35,429 nucleotides of DNA from Candidatus Woesearchaeota archaeon (GTDB taxonomy: Archaea > Nanobdellota > Nanobdellia > Woesearchaeales > ARS49). Positions within the stretch are counted from its first letter, which is position 1, and every line of letters starts with the position of its first letter. Positions 1-6,717 of this stretch are shown here, one piece after another. The notes beneath the pieces are model-generated. The model worked only from the letters and a program-made list of their open reading frames with translations. It ran no database searches and had not been told where the DNA came from. The position numbers were made by a program, and so were the translations under genes. Where the stretch lies: assembly GCA_026394935.1 (NCBI GenBank), contig JAPLZR010000081.1, positions 4,178 to 39,606 on the forward strand, written 5' to 3'.

Positions 1-1
1 T

Positions 2-694
2 TTGGTTGTTGCAGTTGCTGGCGAAGAGGAATTAAGGCATTACTACGAGGCTATTGCAGGGGACCTTGGCATTTCGTGCAGGGCGTTTCCTCATGCTGAG
101 GAAGTTCCTGCTGATTTAAGGGATGCGAGGATGCTGATTTCTAACTGGCGTTCTATTCCTTATGTTGGGGGTTTTTCCGGCAGCAAAATACTGATTACAG
201 GAGGAGACGTTATTGGTGGCTATGAGAATTATTGTGTTAACGAGGTTTGGCAGAATCCTGTATCTGTTGGTGTTCTTCAGGGTTTGATGCGCAAGTGCAC
301 TTCTGATAAGCCAAGATTGTTGTGCATTGAAGACGATACTAATCTTGCTTTCTTGGTTGAGTCTCTTGTTGGAGATATGGGCGTCGAGCCTGTGATGGCT
401 AAGCACGTTGATGCTGGTCTTCCTTTATTGCCTTCTGTTCATGCTGTTTTGTCAGACGTTTATCAGGAAAAGTTTACTAATAAGGATGGTTATTGGATGC
501 TGGCTGAGGCGCGTAAAATCTATGACGGGCGTCAGCTTCCTTTTGCTTTGATGAGCGGTAAAATTTTTGATGAGGAAAAAAAAGGCGATGCTTTGCTTTT
601 ACCTAAGATATTTAGTGAGAAACAGCTGGTAGCAACTGTGCGTTCTTTGATTTCCAAATCTTTATATGCTTCTGTATTTCCAAAGTTCTTGTGA
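2..694 (+). CDS. Receiver-domain (CheY-like) protein, 5' end probably outside the window
   Basis: The open frame begins at a TTG at the very edge of the window, so the true start may lie upstream. Residues about 104-215 look like a response-regulator receiver domain. The acidic pocket is E110-D111-D112, the phospho-acceptor candidate is D152 in VLSDVY, the switch Ser is S185 in LMSG, and the invariant Lys is K202 in LPKIF. Residues 1-98 could be a second, degenerate receiver-like alpha/beta domain without the acidic residues. No output or DNA-binding domain is visible. The stop overlaps the GTG start of polB by four bases (GTGA), so the two are probably translationally coupled. Receiver identity is inferred from motifs. 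What it does next to a replicative polymerase is unknown. Confidence 0.7.
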   Translation: MVVAVAGEEELRHYYEAIAGDLGISCRAFPHAEEVPADLRDARMLISNWRSIPYVGGFSGSKILITGGDVIGGYENYCVNEVWQNPVSVGVLQGLMRKCTSDKPRLLCIEDDTNLAFLVESLVGDMGVEPVMAKHVDAGLPLLPSVHAVLSDVYQEKFTNKDGYWMLAEARKIYDGRQLPFALMSGKIFDEEKKGDALLLPKIFSEKQLVATVRSLISKSLYASVFPKFL

Positions 695-3084
695 AAACAT
701 CTTTTTACCCGACGGACATCAGCTATGTTGTTAAGGACGGCAAGCCGGTTATCCAGTTGTTCGGCCGTACGGTAGACGGGAAGCAAATCTGCGTTCTTGA
801 TGCTTTTGAGCCTTATTTTTATGTTGTTGGAAAGATTGATGTCAAGGATATTGAAGCTTTGCAGCAGGATGACTTAATGGTTGTTCGTGTTGAGAAGGTG
901 AAGAAAAACCTGAACGAGCATGAAACCAGTGCTTTGAAGGTTTTTGTTAACATTCCGAAAGCTGTTCCAGTCATTAAGGACTTAGTGAAACAGCTTGGCG
1001 TTGATGTTTACGAGTATGATATCTTGTTCACTCGCCGTTATTTGATTGACAAGGGCATTGTTCCGCTCACTTTAACAGAAGTGGATGGCGAGGAAGTTCC
1101 TGCCCAGTTAAAGGTGCCTTGCATTAAGGCTAAAAAAATCGTTCCAAAAGAAGACAAAGTTCTTCAGCCTAAAATGCTGGCTGTTGACATTGAAACCTAT
1201 AATCCTGTGCGTGAAGTTAATCCTAGTAAGCATCCTATTTTGATGATTGGCTTGTACGGCAAAGACTTCTCAAGAGTTATTACCTGGAAGAAGTTTCCGA
1301 CAAAGGAAAAGTACGTCGAGTTTGTTCAGTCAGAGGCTGACTGTTTGCAGCGTTTTGTCGAGCTTGTTGCCCAGTATGCCCCTGATTTTCTTGTTGGTTA
1401 TTTCTCTGACGGTTTTGATTTTCCGTTTATTCACGAGCGCGCAAGGATTAACAAGGTGAAACTGGACCTTGGCCTGGACTTTAGCGAGTTGGAAATTGTT
1501 GGCAGGACGCAGAAGGAAGCGAAAATAACCGGCATTTCGCATATTGATATTTTCAAGTTTATCAGGAAGGTTATTGCCCGTAGCATGAAGACTGATGTTT
1601 ACACGCTGGATGCTGTTTCTGGCGAGCTTTTGGGCGAGAAAAAGCACGTTGTTGCTAAGGAATTGTTGTTTAAGGCTTGGGATGATAATGAGGGTTTGGA
1701 GGAGTATTGCAAGTACAATTTGCAGGACTGCGTTCTGACTTACAAATTAACTGAAAAACTTCTTCCTAATCTTACAGAGTTTGTCAGGATTGTCTGTTTG
1801 CCTCCTTTTGATATTGTTCGTATGACTTTTTCGACTTTTGTTGAGTGGTATTTGATGAATCAGGCTGTGAAGAGGAATGAGATTGTGCCTAACCGTCCTG
1901 GCAGGATGGAAGAGATGAACAGGATGTCTGATAGAATAAAAGGCGCATTCGTGTTCGAGCCAAAGCCTGGTTTTTATGAAAACCTTGTTGTCTTCGACTA
2001 TAGAAGTTTGTATCCGAGCATTATTGCTTCTCATAATATTAGTAAGGGTACTTTGAACTGTAAGTGCTGTGGTGATCCTAAGATGGAGACTGAGCGTGGC
2101 ACTTTCTGGTTTTGCGGAAAGCAGAAGGGCTTGTTCAGCATTGTTATTTCTGATTTAATTTTGCGTCGTGCTGAGATTAAGAAGCAGTTGAAGACGAGCA
2201 AGGACCCGTTATTAGCAGCCCGTTCTGAAGCACTGAAAGTTCTCGCTAACAGTTTTTACGGTTATATGGGTTTTCCTCCAGGCAGATATTATTGTATTGA
2301 GTGTGCTGAGAGCACGACTGCTTGGGCTCGGCATTACATTCACAAAGCGATTGATGCTGCAAAGCAGTCTGGCTTTACTGTACTTTACTCAGATACTGAT
2401 AGCCTCTTCGTCCTGCTTGAAAACAAGTCTAAGGATGACGCTCTTGCTTTGATGGAGAAGATTAACAAGGACCTGCCTGGGATGATGGAGTTGGACTATG
2501 AGGGCTTTTATCCTGCTGGTATTTTTGTGAGCTTGCGCGCTGGCGATTCTGGTGCTAAGAAGAAGTATGCTTTGCTTGATGAACAGGGTAATTTCAAGAT
2601 TCGCGGTTTTGAGACTGTGAGGAGAAATTGGAGTTTTATTGCTAAGGATGTTCAGAAGAAGGTTTTGGAGATTATTTTGAAGGAGCATGATGCTCCGAAG
2701 GCAAAATCTTTTGTGCGTCAGGTCGTTGAGGATTTGAGGAAGAACAAGATTCCTTTGGACAAGGTCGTTATTCATACTGCTTTGTCTAAAGCCATTGCTG
2801 GTTATGCTAATGTTGGTCCTCATGTTGCTGCTGCTCAGAAGATGGAGGCTAAGGGTTTGGAGGTTGGCGCTGGAACTATCATTAAGTATGTCGTCATCAG
2901 GGGCAAGGGTTTGATTCGTGATAAGGTCAAATTGGCTGATGAAGCAAGTCAGGACGAGTACGATGGCGAATATTATGTCCAGAACCAGATTATTCCTGGT
3001 GTTGAGCGCATCTTTGCTGTTCTCGGTATTGGTGTTGATGATTTGACCAAGAATACAAGGCAGAGCTCTTTGGGCAATTTTTGA
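691..3084 (+). CDS. polB: Family B replicative DNA polymerase
   Basis: This is a full-length archaeal family B polymerase of 797 residues. The exonuclease domain has Exo I with D166 and E168 (DIET), Exo II as GYFSDGFDFP, and Exo III as YNLQD. The polymerase domain has motif A DYRSLYPS (D436), motif B KVLANSFYG (K516) and motif C YSDTDS (D568, D570), followed by a KKKYA motif. Exo II keeps the catalytic Asp, but the usual Asn four residues earlier in the motif is Phe. The C-terminus, QSSLGNF, resembles a PCNA-interacting (PIP) peptide. The start is a GTG overlapping the receiver gene's stop. The last codons are duplicated about 1 kb downstream (4078-4149), so the present 3' end may have been replaced when the adjacent toxin-antitoxin islet arrived. 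The toxin's stop codon abuts this stop with no gap. Confidence 0.97.
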   Translation: MKTSFYPTDISYVVKDGKPVIQLFGRTVDGKQICVLDAFEPYFYVVGKIDVKDIEALQQDDLMVVRVEKVKKNLNEHETSALKVFVNIPKAVPVIKDLVKQLGVDVYEYDILFTRRYLIDKGIVPLTLTEVDGEEVPAQLKVPCIKAKKIVPKEDKVLQPKMLAVDIETYNPVREVNPSKHPILMIGLYGKDFSRVITWKKFPTKEKYVEFVQSEADCLQRFVELVAQYAPDFLVGYFSDGFDFPFIHERARINKVKLDLGLDFSELEIVGRTQKEAKITGISHIDIFKFIRKVIARSMKTDVYTLDAVSGELLGEKKHVVAKELLFKAWDDNEGLEEYCKYNLQDCVLTYKLTEKLLPNLTEFVRIVCLPPFDIVRMTFSTFVEWYLMNQAVKRNEIVPNRPGRMEEMNRMSDRIKGAFVFEPKPGFYENLVVFDYRSLYPSIIASHNISKGTLNCKCCGDPKMETERGTFWFCGKQKGLFSIVISDLILRRAEIKKQLKTSKDPLLAARSEALKVLANSFYGYMGFPPGRYYCIECAESTTAWARHYIHKAIDAAKQSGFTVLYSDTDSLFVLLENKSKDDALALMEKINKDLPGMMELDYEGFYPAGIFVSLRAGDSGAKKKYALLDEQGNFKIRGFETVRRNWSFIAKDVQKKVLEIILKEHDAPKAKSFVRQVVEDLRKNKIPLDKVVIHTALSKAIAGYANVGPHVAAAQKMEAKGLEVGAGTIIKYVVIRGKGLIRDKVKLADEASQDEYDGEYYVQNQIIPGVERIFAVLGIGVDDLTKNTRQSSLGNF
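3028..3067 (+). repeat. Direct repeat copy 1 (inside polB 3' end)
   Basis: Forty bases encoding part of the polB C-terminus (IGVDDLTKNTRQS) are identical to 4093-4132. Homology continues upstream to 3013 with only synonymous changes. Downstream of 3067 the two copies diverge. Confidence 0.95.
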
Positions 3085-3432
3085 TTATTTCTTTTTGTAC
3101 CCGAATAATTGGTCGTATTCTTTGTGGTCCATGATGCTTAGGACAAAACAAAAAATTTCTATTTGGGTTCCTTCAAGTGTGTATAGCATTCTCCAGTAGT
3201 TTGATAGTTCTGCACGGTATAAGTTTTGTATTTCCATTTCAAGAAATTTTTGTGGAATGAGCTGTTTTTTTATTGGGTCTCCGAACTGGGGATGCTCTTT
3301 GAGAACGTCAATAATGCGGTGTATTGAGCGAAGCATAGTCTCCGCTTCCTTGTCTCCCCGTTTCTTGAGCTCCAGGTACGCTTCTCTGGCTTGGCCTTTT
3401 AGTTTCACTCTGACTTCTTTTCCAAAAAACAT
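3085..3432 (-). CDS. RelE/ParE-superfamily toxin
   Basis: The product is 115 residues, the usual size of a RelE/ParE toxin. The family is suggested by the central beta-strand region ELSNYWRMLYTLEG and by the terminal segment IMDHKEYDQLFGY, which is common in archaeal RelE-like toxins. The N-terminal half is a charged helical hairpin. Known members are mostly ribosome-dependent mRNA interferases. Catalytic residues vary, so activity cannot be confirmed here. The start is one base after the stop of the upstream wHTH gene, the standard antitoxin-toxin order. The stop abuts the polB stop on the opposite strand. The pair lies inside a segment bounded by duplicated polB tail sequence. Confidence 0.75.
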   Translation of the reverse strand: MFFGKEVRVKLKGQAREAYLELKKRGDKEAETMLRSIHRIIDVLKEHPQFGDPIKKQLIPQKFLEMEIQNLYRAELSNYWRMLYTLEGTQIEIFCFVLSIMDHKEYDQLFGYKKK

Positions 3433-3433
3433 T

Positions 3434-3745
3434 TCACACTTCCAGTGTGTTTTCCAGCATTTTACGGAGGTGTTCTGGTTCAGAATAAATCCATTGGATG
3501 CCTTTTGGTCCGTAAATTATTTTGCCGCTCTTCCAAAGATACTCAAGAATGACTTTTAGTGTTTCGTGCATTATTTGCTTTGGAAGCTGTTTCTTGATGT
3601 CTGAAACTTTCATTGGCACATCCCTGTGCGCCTTCAGAAAATCTTCCACCATTAAAACAGTGTTAAGATTAGGATACCTCTTAACCTTGTGGTCTTCTTT
3701 CTGCACTAGTTCTGTTTCGCTAAATTCTAACGCTTGAATGCTCAT
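3434..3745 (-). CDS. Winged-HTH antitoxin, partner of the RelE-like toxin
   Basis: This 103-residue protein has an extended N-terminal 25 residues, then a compact winged-helix fold. The segment VSDIKKQLPKQIMHETLKVI looks like the HTH, and GKIIYGPKGIQWI looks like the wing. It lies immediately upstream of the toxin gene. It is clearly paralogous to the next gene (3779-4027): both share NTVLMVE or DTVLMVE, a QLP or RLP block and a GK-I-wing-W pattern. An ATCAATTGAT palindrome (3751-3760) sits six bases upstream of the start, and an A/T-rich TATA-like element (3771-3785) lies just beyond it, so autorepression is likely. The antitoxin role is inferred from gene order and size. Confidence 0.7.
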   Translation of the reverse strand: MSIQALEFSETELVQKEDHKVKRYPNLNTVLMVEDFLKAHRDVPMKVSDIKKQLPKQIMHETLKVILEYLWKSGKIIYGPKGIQWIYSEPEHLRKMLENTLEV

Positions 3746-3750
3746 TTTGT

Positions 3751-3785
3751 ATCAATTGATGCTAAAAAGGTATAGTATTTAAACC
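3751..3785 (-). promoter_or_regulatory. Promoter and operator of the toxin-antitoxin pair
   Basis: Read on the minus strand there is a TATA-like GGTTTAAATACTATA (3771-3785), then a perfect palindrome ATCAATTGAT (3751-3760) just before the start codon at 3745. The palindrome resembles the operator of the paralogous gene at 4039-4055. The TATA element overlaps the stop codon of the upstream paralog. Confidence 0.55.
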
Positions 3786-4027
3786 TTTCGGTAAAATTCT
3801 TTTGGCATTGAAATCCAGACAACGCCGTCAGGAGTGAACTCTATTTTGCCGTTTTTCTGCAAATAAGCAAGAATTATTTTGAGCGTGTTGTGGTTTACTT
3901 GGCGCGGTAGTCTTCTTTTTAGTTCTGCAATTTTTATGACTTCTTTTGCGTTTCGTATTGTTTCTTCAACCATTAGCACTGTGTCTAGTGTTGGGCTGTG
4001 TGCTGGCTTTTCTAAAATCTGTTCCAT
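3779..4027 (-). CDS. Winged-HTH antitoxin paralog without its own toxin
   Basis: This 82-residue wHTH protein is colinear with the antitoxin at 3434-3745 over its whole length (TVLMVEETIRNAKEV, AELKRRLPRQVNHNTLKII, NGKIEFTPDGVVWI). It has no adjacent toxin. It could be a duplicated antitoxin, an orphan that also neutralises the neighbouring toxin, or a transcription regulator of the islet. Its promoter carries a 17-base operator-like inverted repeat. Its upstream end lies about 50 bases from the polB-tail remnant that marks the islet boundary. Confidence 0.65.
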   Translation of the reverse strand: MEQILEKPAHSPTLDTVLMVEETIRNAKEVIKIAELKRRLPRQVNHNTLKIILAYLQKNGKIEFTPDGVVWISMPKEFYRKV

Positions 4028-4038
4028 AGTTATCAGTT

Positions 4039-4067
4039 AGTATCTAATTGATACTTATTTATAAACC
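4039..4067 (-). promoter_or_regulatory. Promoter with palindromic operator for the wHTH paralog
   Basis: AGTATCTAATTGATACT (4039-4055) is an inverted repeat with six-base arms and a five-base centre. It lies between a TATA element (GGTTTATAAATAA on the minus strand, 4055-4067) and the start at 4027. It shares the AATTGAT core with the operator at 3751-3760, so one regulator may bind both. Confidence 0.6.
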
Positions 4068-4077
4068 TTTCTATTGT

Positions 4078-4149
4078 TTCGCAGTTCTCGGCATTGGTGT
4101 TGATGATTTGACCAAGAATACAAGGCAGAGCTTGCCGGCTGGTTTTTAG
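4078..4149 (+). pseudogene. Duplicated polB 3'-end fragment
   Basis: This stretch encodes FAVLGIGVDDLTKNTRQS in the polB frame, then LPAGF and a TAG stop. It matches polB codons at 3013-3067: the first codons differ only at third positions (TTT/TTC, GCT/GCA, GGT/GGC), and the next 40 bases are identical. There is no start codon, and the rest of polB is missing. Its stop overlaps the stop of the convergent gene at 4146, so this copy is plausibly the original polB terminus in its native setting. Confidence 0.9.
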
Positions 4150-4625
4150 TGATGCCTGCTGCCTCCCCAATTTTTCTCGAAAGGAAAAGTGAAACGTGGT
4201 GCGCCATTCGGAGATGCGTGCTTTTTTGCGACTTTCCTGAATTCTGCGTAAAGCTTATAGCGCGATCTGGAAAAAGCGTTTGCCAAAGCGCCAACATCGG
4301 GAAGGGGCAGGCCTGGATTTTCAGCTCTTGCCACTCCCAGTTGTAGAATTATTTGATATACTGTGTTGTTCTTGTATTCTCCCGAAGGTGGTCTATAGGT
4401 GCGCGTATACACTTTCACGCGTTTATGAATGTCGTAATAATACGTTTTTCCCCTCGAATCAATCGCAGTTACGCGCGAGTAAGGTTCGTGGTGAGTCTCA
4501 TACAATTTTCTACTCCATCTTGTAAAAGTTGTTGAAGAAATGCCCAGCTTGCTGACGGCCTCTTTTGTGGTGTCAAAATAGCCTCCTGAATCAAGATAGT
4601 CGACCAAATTTTCAAATGTTGTCAT
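4146..4625 (-). CDS. Uncharacterised HTH-containing protein
   Basis: I do not recognise the family. The start at 4625 (MTTFENLVDYLDSGGYF) is preferred over longer versions because a TATA-like element lies about 33 bases upstream and the extra N-terminus runs into the neighbouring gene. The product has 159 residues. Residues about 20-40 (TKEAVSKLGISSTTFTRWS) look like a helix-turn-helix. The rest is basic and rich in Tyr and Arg (KTYYYDIHKRVKVYTRTY), ending in SRHH, which suggests nucleic-acid binding. It converges on the polB-tail remnant with overlapping stop codons. Confidence 0.6.
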   Translation of the reverse strand: MTTFENLVDYLDSGGYFDTTKEAVSKLGISSTTFTRWSRKLYETHHEPYSRVTAIDSRGKTYYYDIHKRVKVYTRTYRPPSGEYKNNTVYQIILQLGVARAENPGLPLPDVGALANAFSRSRYKLYAEFRKVAKKHASPNGAPRFTFPFEKNWGGSRHH

Positions 4626-4660
4626 ATTGTCAAATGCGGGTAGCAATAAAACATTTTTAT

Positions 4661-5083
4661 TTAAGATACTTTGGCAAAGTCGCCGTTTATTATTGTTGGT
4701 CCTATTATTCTTATTTCGTGAGCCCATCTTGCTTCAGAGGGTTTTGGTGTGGGATTTAAGAGGAATATTTTTTTGCCGAGATAATATGCCAGTCCTATTT
4801 CCATCAGGCAGGCTGTTCCGATGTAGCCGTTAATGCTGTTTTTGCGATGGTTCATTACCAATATTGCGTCGCTTTTTGTCAGAGTGTCCATGCAGGTTTT
4901 CATTATGTTGTGCTTTGTGCAGTATTCAAAATCTGTTTCTAGATCGTCTATTAACTTGCTGTTTTCTAGGTGAGTATCAATATCACAGGGCAGTTTTACT
5001 ATGTGCCCCTGTTTTTCAAGTTTCTCTTTTGCAGCGAGCATTTCCTTTGAAAAAGTCATGCTTCCGCATATCATTATTTTCAT
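4661..5083 (-). CDS. Nucleoside 2-deoxyribosyltransferase-like Rossmann protein
   Basis: The 140-residue protein starts MKIMICGSM and has the late-half pattern SDAILVMN, then NGYIGTACLMEIGLAYYLGK. That matches the nucleoside 2-deoxyribosyltransferase-like fold: an N-terminal GS loop and a Glu in the helix before GKKIFLLN. Family members cleave or transfer N-glycosidic bonds of deoxynucleosides. Many archaeal relatives have no tested substrate. A TATA element (minus-strand CAAATATAAACATC, 5102-5115) lies about 25 bases upstream of the start, so it is probably a short independent transcript. Confidence 0.6.
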   Translation of the reverse strand: MKIMICGSMTFSKEMLAAKEKLEKQGHIVKLPCDIDTHLENSKLIDDLETDFEYCTKHNIMKTCMDTLTKSDAILVMNHRKNSINGYIGTACLMEIGLAYYLGKKIFLLNPTPKPSEARWAHEIRIIGPTIINGDFAKVS

Positions 5084-5151
5084 AGGAAGGGCAAAATGGC
5101 AGATGTTTATATTTGTTTAGAAATTGCTTTGTTTTCTGCGCATTTTAGAAA

Positions 5152-5164
5152 AAGTTATAAATAG
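5152..5164 (+). promoter_or_regulatory. TATA box for the 77-residue protein gene
   Basis: AAGTTATAAATAG is placed to start a transcript a few bases before the GGTGGT ribosome-binding site and the ATG at 5195. Confidence 0.6.
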
Positions 5165-5194
5165 TTCCTTTTTCCCTCGAGCTGGGTGGTAGTG

Positions 5195-5428
5195 ATGACA
5201 GACCTTTTTAAGACCAGAATGCAGGTAACTCAATTGGTATATCGCTTTCCTGGCATTGAATCTGCAGAGGTTGGAGAGCGTTTTTCGCTTAATGAGCGTG
5301 AGCTGGAAATTATTCTTCGTCGTGCTGAAACAGCGGGTGAGATCAGAAGATACGATATCAACGGTCATGAAAAACTTCAAGGCAAGTCTTTTCTTAAACA
5401 ATTGTTGTATTATTGGATAACTTCTTAA
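5195..5428 (+). CDS. Small uncharacterised protein, possible HTH
   Basis: The product is 77 residues from ATG 5195. That start follows a GGTGGT Shine-Dalgarno site and was preferred to the in-frame GTG at 5186, which lies inside that site. The sequence is highly charged and mostly helical. The segment VGERFSLNERELEIILRRAETAGEI resembles the recognition part of a small HTH, with a DINGHEK turn after it. No family is recognised. It has its own promoter and is transcribed away from the NDT-like gene. Confidence 0.6.
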   Translation: MTDLFKTRMQVTQLVYRFPGIESAEVGERFSLNERELEIILRRAETAGEIRRYDINGHEKLQGKSFLKQLLYYWITS

Positions 5429-5450
5429 TATTTTATATAATTTCTTAGCA

Positions 5451-5463
5451 CTAAATATAAATC
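5451..5463 (+). promoter_or_regulatory. TATA box upstream of the zinc-ribbon gene
   Basis: CTAAATATAAATC, with a second A/T element at 5430-5441, precedes a leader of about 45 bases that ends in a strong GGAGGGAG ribosome-binding site (5518-5525) before ATG 5532. Confidence 0.5.
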
Positions 5464-5531
5464 CTTTAAGTTCTATAATGGCTTTACTGTATCTAAGAGA
5501 GGCGTAGTTAGGAATCTGGAGGGAGCTTAAT

Positions 5532-5678
5532 ATGGAACCTATTAGGTATTTTGACAGCATTGATTTTATAGAGCCTAAATGTACTGGTTGCAGTCACATC
5601 ATTCATTACGAAAGGGATACTGTGTTTGATAATAAAAGGAATTCTCTTGCGTGTGTATTCTGTGGTCACTCGGTATAG
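5532..5678 (+). CDS. Small zinc-ribbon protein (48 aa)
   Basis: A short gene reads MEPIRYFDSIDFIEPKCTGC, continues SHIIHYERDTVFDNKRNSLA, and ends CVFCGHSV. The two CxxC knuckles (C17-C20 and C41-C44) form a classic zinc ribbon. A strong GGAGG site lies about seven bases before the ATG, and a TATA box lies upstream. Archaeal zinc ribbons of this size often bind RNA or act as transcription or ribosome accessory factors. The specific role is unknown. The eL15 gene follows 35 bases downstream but has its own promoter. Confidence 0.75.
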   Translation: MEPIRYFDSIDFIEPKCTGCSHIIHYERDTVFDNKRNSLACVFCGHSV

Positions 5679-5682
5679 AAAC

Positions 5683-5693
5683 CTTTTTAAATC
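5683..5693 (+). promoter_or_regulatory. TATA box of the eL15 gene
   Basis: CTTTTTAAATC lies about 21-31 bases before the ATG at 5714, with no ribosome-binding site between. This fits a leaderless or near-leaderless mRNA. Confidence 0.55.
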
Positions 5694-5713
5694 AGTCATA
5701 TAAACCCAAAACC

Positions 5714-6238
5714 ATGGCCCTTTTCAAACAATTATCAAACAGCTGGCGTGAAAATGGTATGCCTGCAGAGCTTAAAAGAGAGCGCTTGATTGCGTGGCGT
5801 CGTGAGCCGGTTACTTTGAGGATTGAGCATCCGACAAGGCTTGACCGTGCCAAGGCTATTGGCTTCAAGCACGTGCAGGGCATCTTTATGGTTCGCCAGC
5901 GTGTCACAAGGGGCACTCACAAGCGTCCTGACTGGAGTGGTGGTCGTCATTCTCACAATATGAGTTCTCGTCTTAATATGCGCAAGAATTATCAGAATAT
6001 TGCAGAGGAGCGCGCTGGCAGGGCGTACACTAACTGTGAAGTTTTGAACTCTTATTATGTTCTTCAGGACGGTAAAAATTACTGGTATGAGATCGTTATG
6101 GCCGACCGTGCTCTTGTTCAAGTGCAGGGCAGGGTGTTCAGAGGTTTGACCAGCGCTGGCAAGCGTACCCGTGGCCTTCACAAGAAGGGCGTGGGTTCTG
6201 AGAAATCAAGGCCGAGCAGGCGCGCGCATTCGCAATAA
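5714..6238 (+). CDS. rpl15e: Large-subunit ribosomal protein eL15 (L15e)
   Basis: The conserved core is clear: AWRREPVTLRIEHPTRLDRA near residues 25-45, then RVTRGTHKRP, AEERAGRAYTNCEVLNSYYV and GRVFRGLTSAGKRTRGLHKK, ending RPSRRAHSQ. ATG 5714 was chosen because the longer frame overlaps the zinc-ribbon gene and a TATA box sits just upstream. At 174 residues it is shorter than typical archaeal eL15 (about 190). The missing part is mainly the loop between EIVMADRAL and VQGRVFRGLTSAG. This protein is found in archaea and eukaryotes and helps place the organism. Confidence 0.95.
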   Translation: MALFKQLSNSWRENGMPAELKRERLIAWRREPVTLRIEHPTRLDRAKAIGFKHVQGIFMVRQRVTRGTHKRPDWSGGRHSHNMSSRLNMRKNYQNIAEERAGRAYTNCEVLNSYYVLQDGKNYWYEIVMADRALVQVQGRVFRGLTSAGKRTRGLHKKGVGSEKSRPSRRAHSQ

Positions 6239-6261
6239 AAAAGCTCTAAGAGGTGGTTGGA

Positions 6262-6441
6262 TTGCCTAAGAACGACAAGCAACACGAAGACTTCGAAAAA
6301 GAGGAAGAACCTAAAGAAATCAAAGAGGAAATCGAGCCTGAAGTGCTTTCCGACGAGGAAGCTGAGTACGAGGAGGATGTGGAGACTTCTGGTGAAAAGG
6401 TAGAGGAAGAGGAATCTGCTGAGGCCTGGGCTGACGAGTAG
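6262..6441 (+). CDS. Small highly acidic protein (59 aa)
   Basis: The start is a TTG (6262) five bases after an AGGTGG ribosome-binding site, reading MPKNDKQHEDFEKEEEPKE. Nearly half the residues are Glu or Asp, and the protein is probably disordered. It directly follows eL15 and may be co-transcribed with it. Acidic proteins next to very basic ribosomal proteins can act as chaperones or assembly factors, but that is only a guess. No family is recognised. Confidence 0.65.
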   Translation: MPKNDKQHEDFEKEEEPKEIKEEIEPEVLSDEEAEYEEDVETSGEKVEEEESAEAWADE

Positions 6442-6491
6442 TGTTGTTTTCCTTTTGTTATCCGTCCGAGTTTGCATTCTGAGGTGGATGA

Positions 6492-6599
6492 TTGAGTGTT
6501 TTGGTTGCAGGGAACCAGACTGTCCTGCGCGTCAAGAGGCAGGTGTTCTATGACCTTCCTGAGAGTGAGTTTTTGAAGCTCAGACCTAAAAATCGTTAA
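6492..6599 (+). CDS. Tiny protein of 35 residues with TTG start
   Basis: The frame reads MSVLVAGNQTVLRVKRQVFY, then DLPESEFLKLRPKNR. It is preceded by GAGGTGG and starts with TTG, exactly like the acidic protein gene upstream (GAGGTGG, spacer, TTG). The repeated signal and shared direction suggest a real third cistron in the eL15 transcript. No family is recognised. An alternative 21-codon frame from ATG 6488 exists but is less protein-like. Confidence 0.5.
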   Translation: MSVLVAGNQTVLRVKRQVFYDLPESEFLKLRPKNR

Positions 6600-6662
6600 T
6601 TTCGCCTTCTATATATAGTGTCTGGAATATAGGTCTGTTGTCACTCAGTAGTGCTCATAAAT

Positions 6663-6678
6663 CGAAAGCTTTATATAG
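6663..6678 (+). promoter_or_regulatory. Promoter of the surface-protein operon
   Basis: CGAAAGCTTTATATAG contains a purine-rich BRE-like CGAAA and a TATA box. The identical 16 bases occur at 17700-17715 in front of grpE. Confidence 0.7.
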
Positions 6679-6717
6679 TGGTCGGTCTTTTACTCCTCTA
6701 CAGGGGTGTCAAATAAC

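Noticed and set aside
6690..6710. Possible hairpin CCTCT-ACA-GGGG before the exported helical protein gene.
   Set aside because: Pairing is short and imperfect, and the GGGGTG is better explained as the ribosome-binding site.
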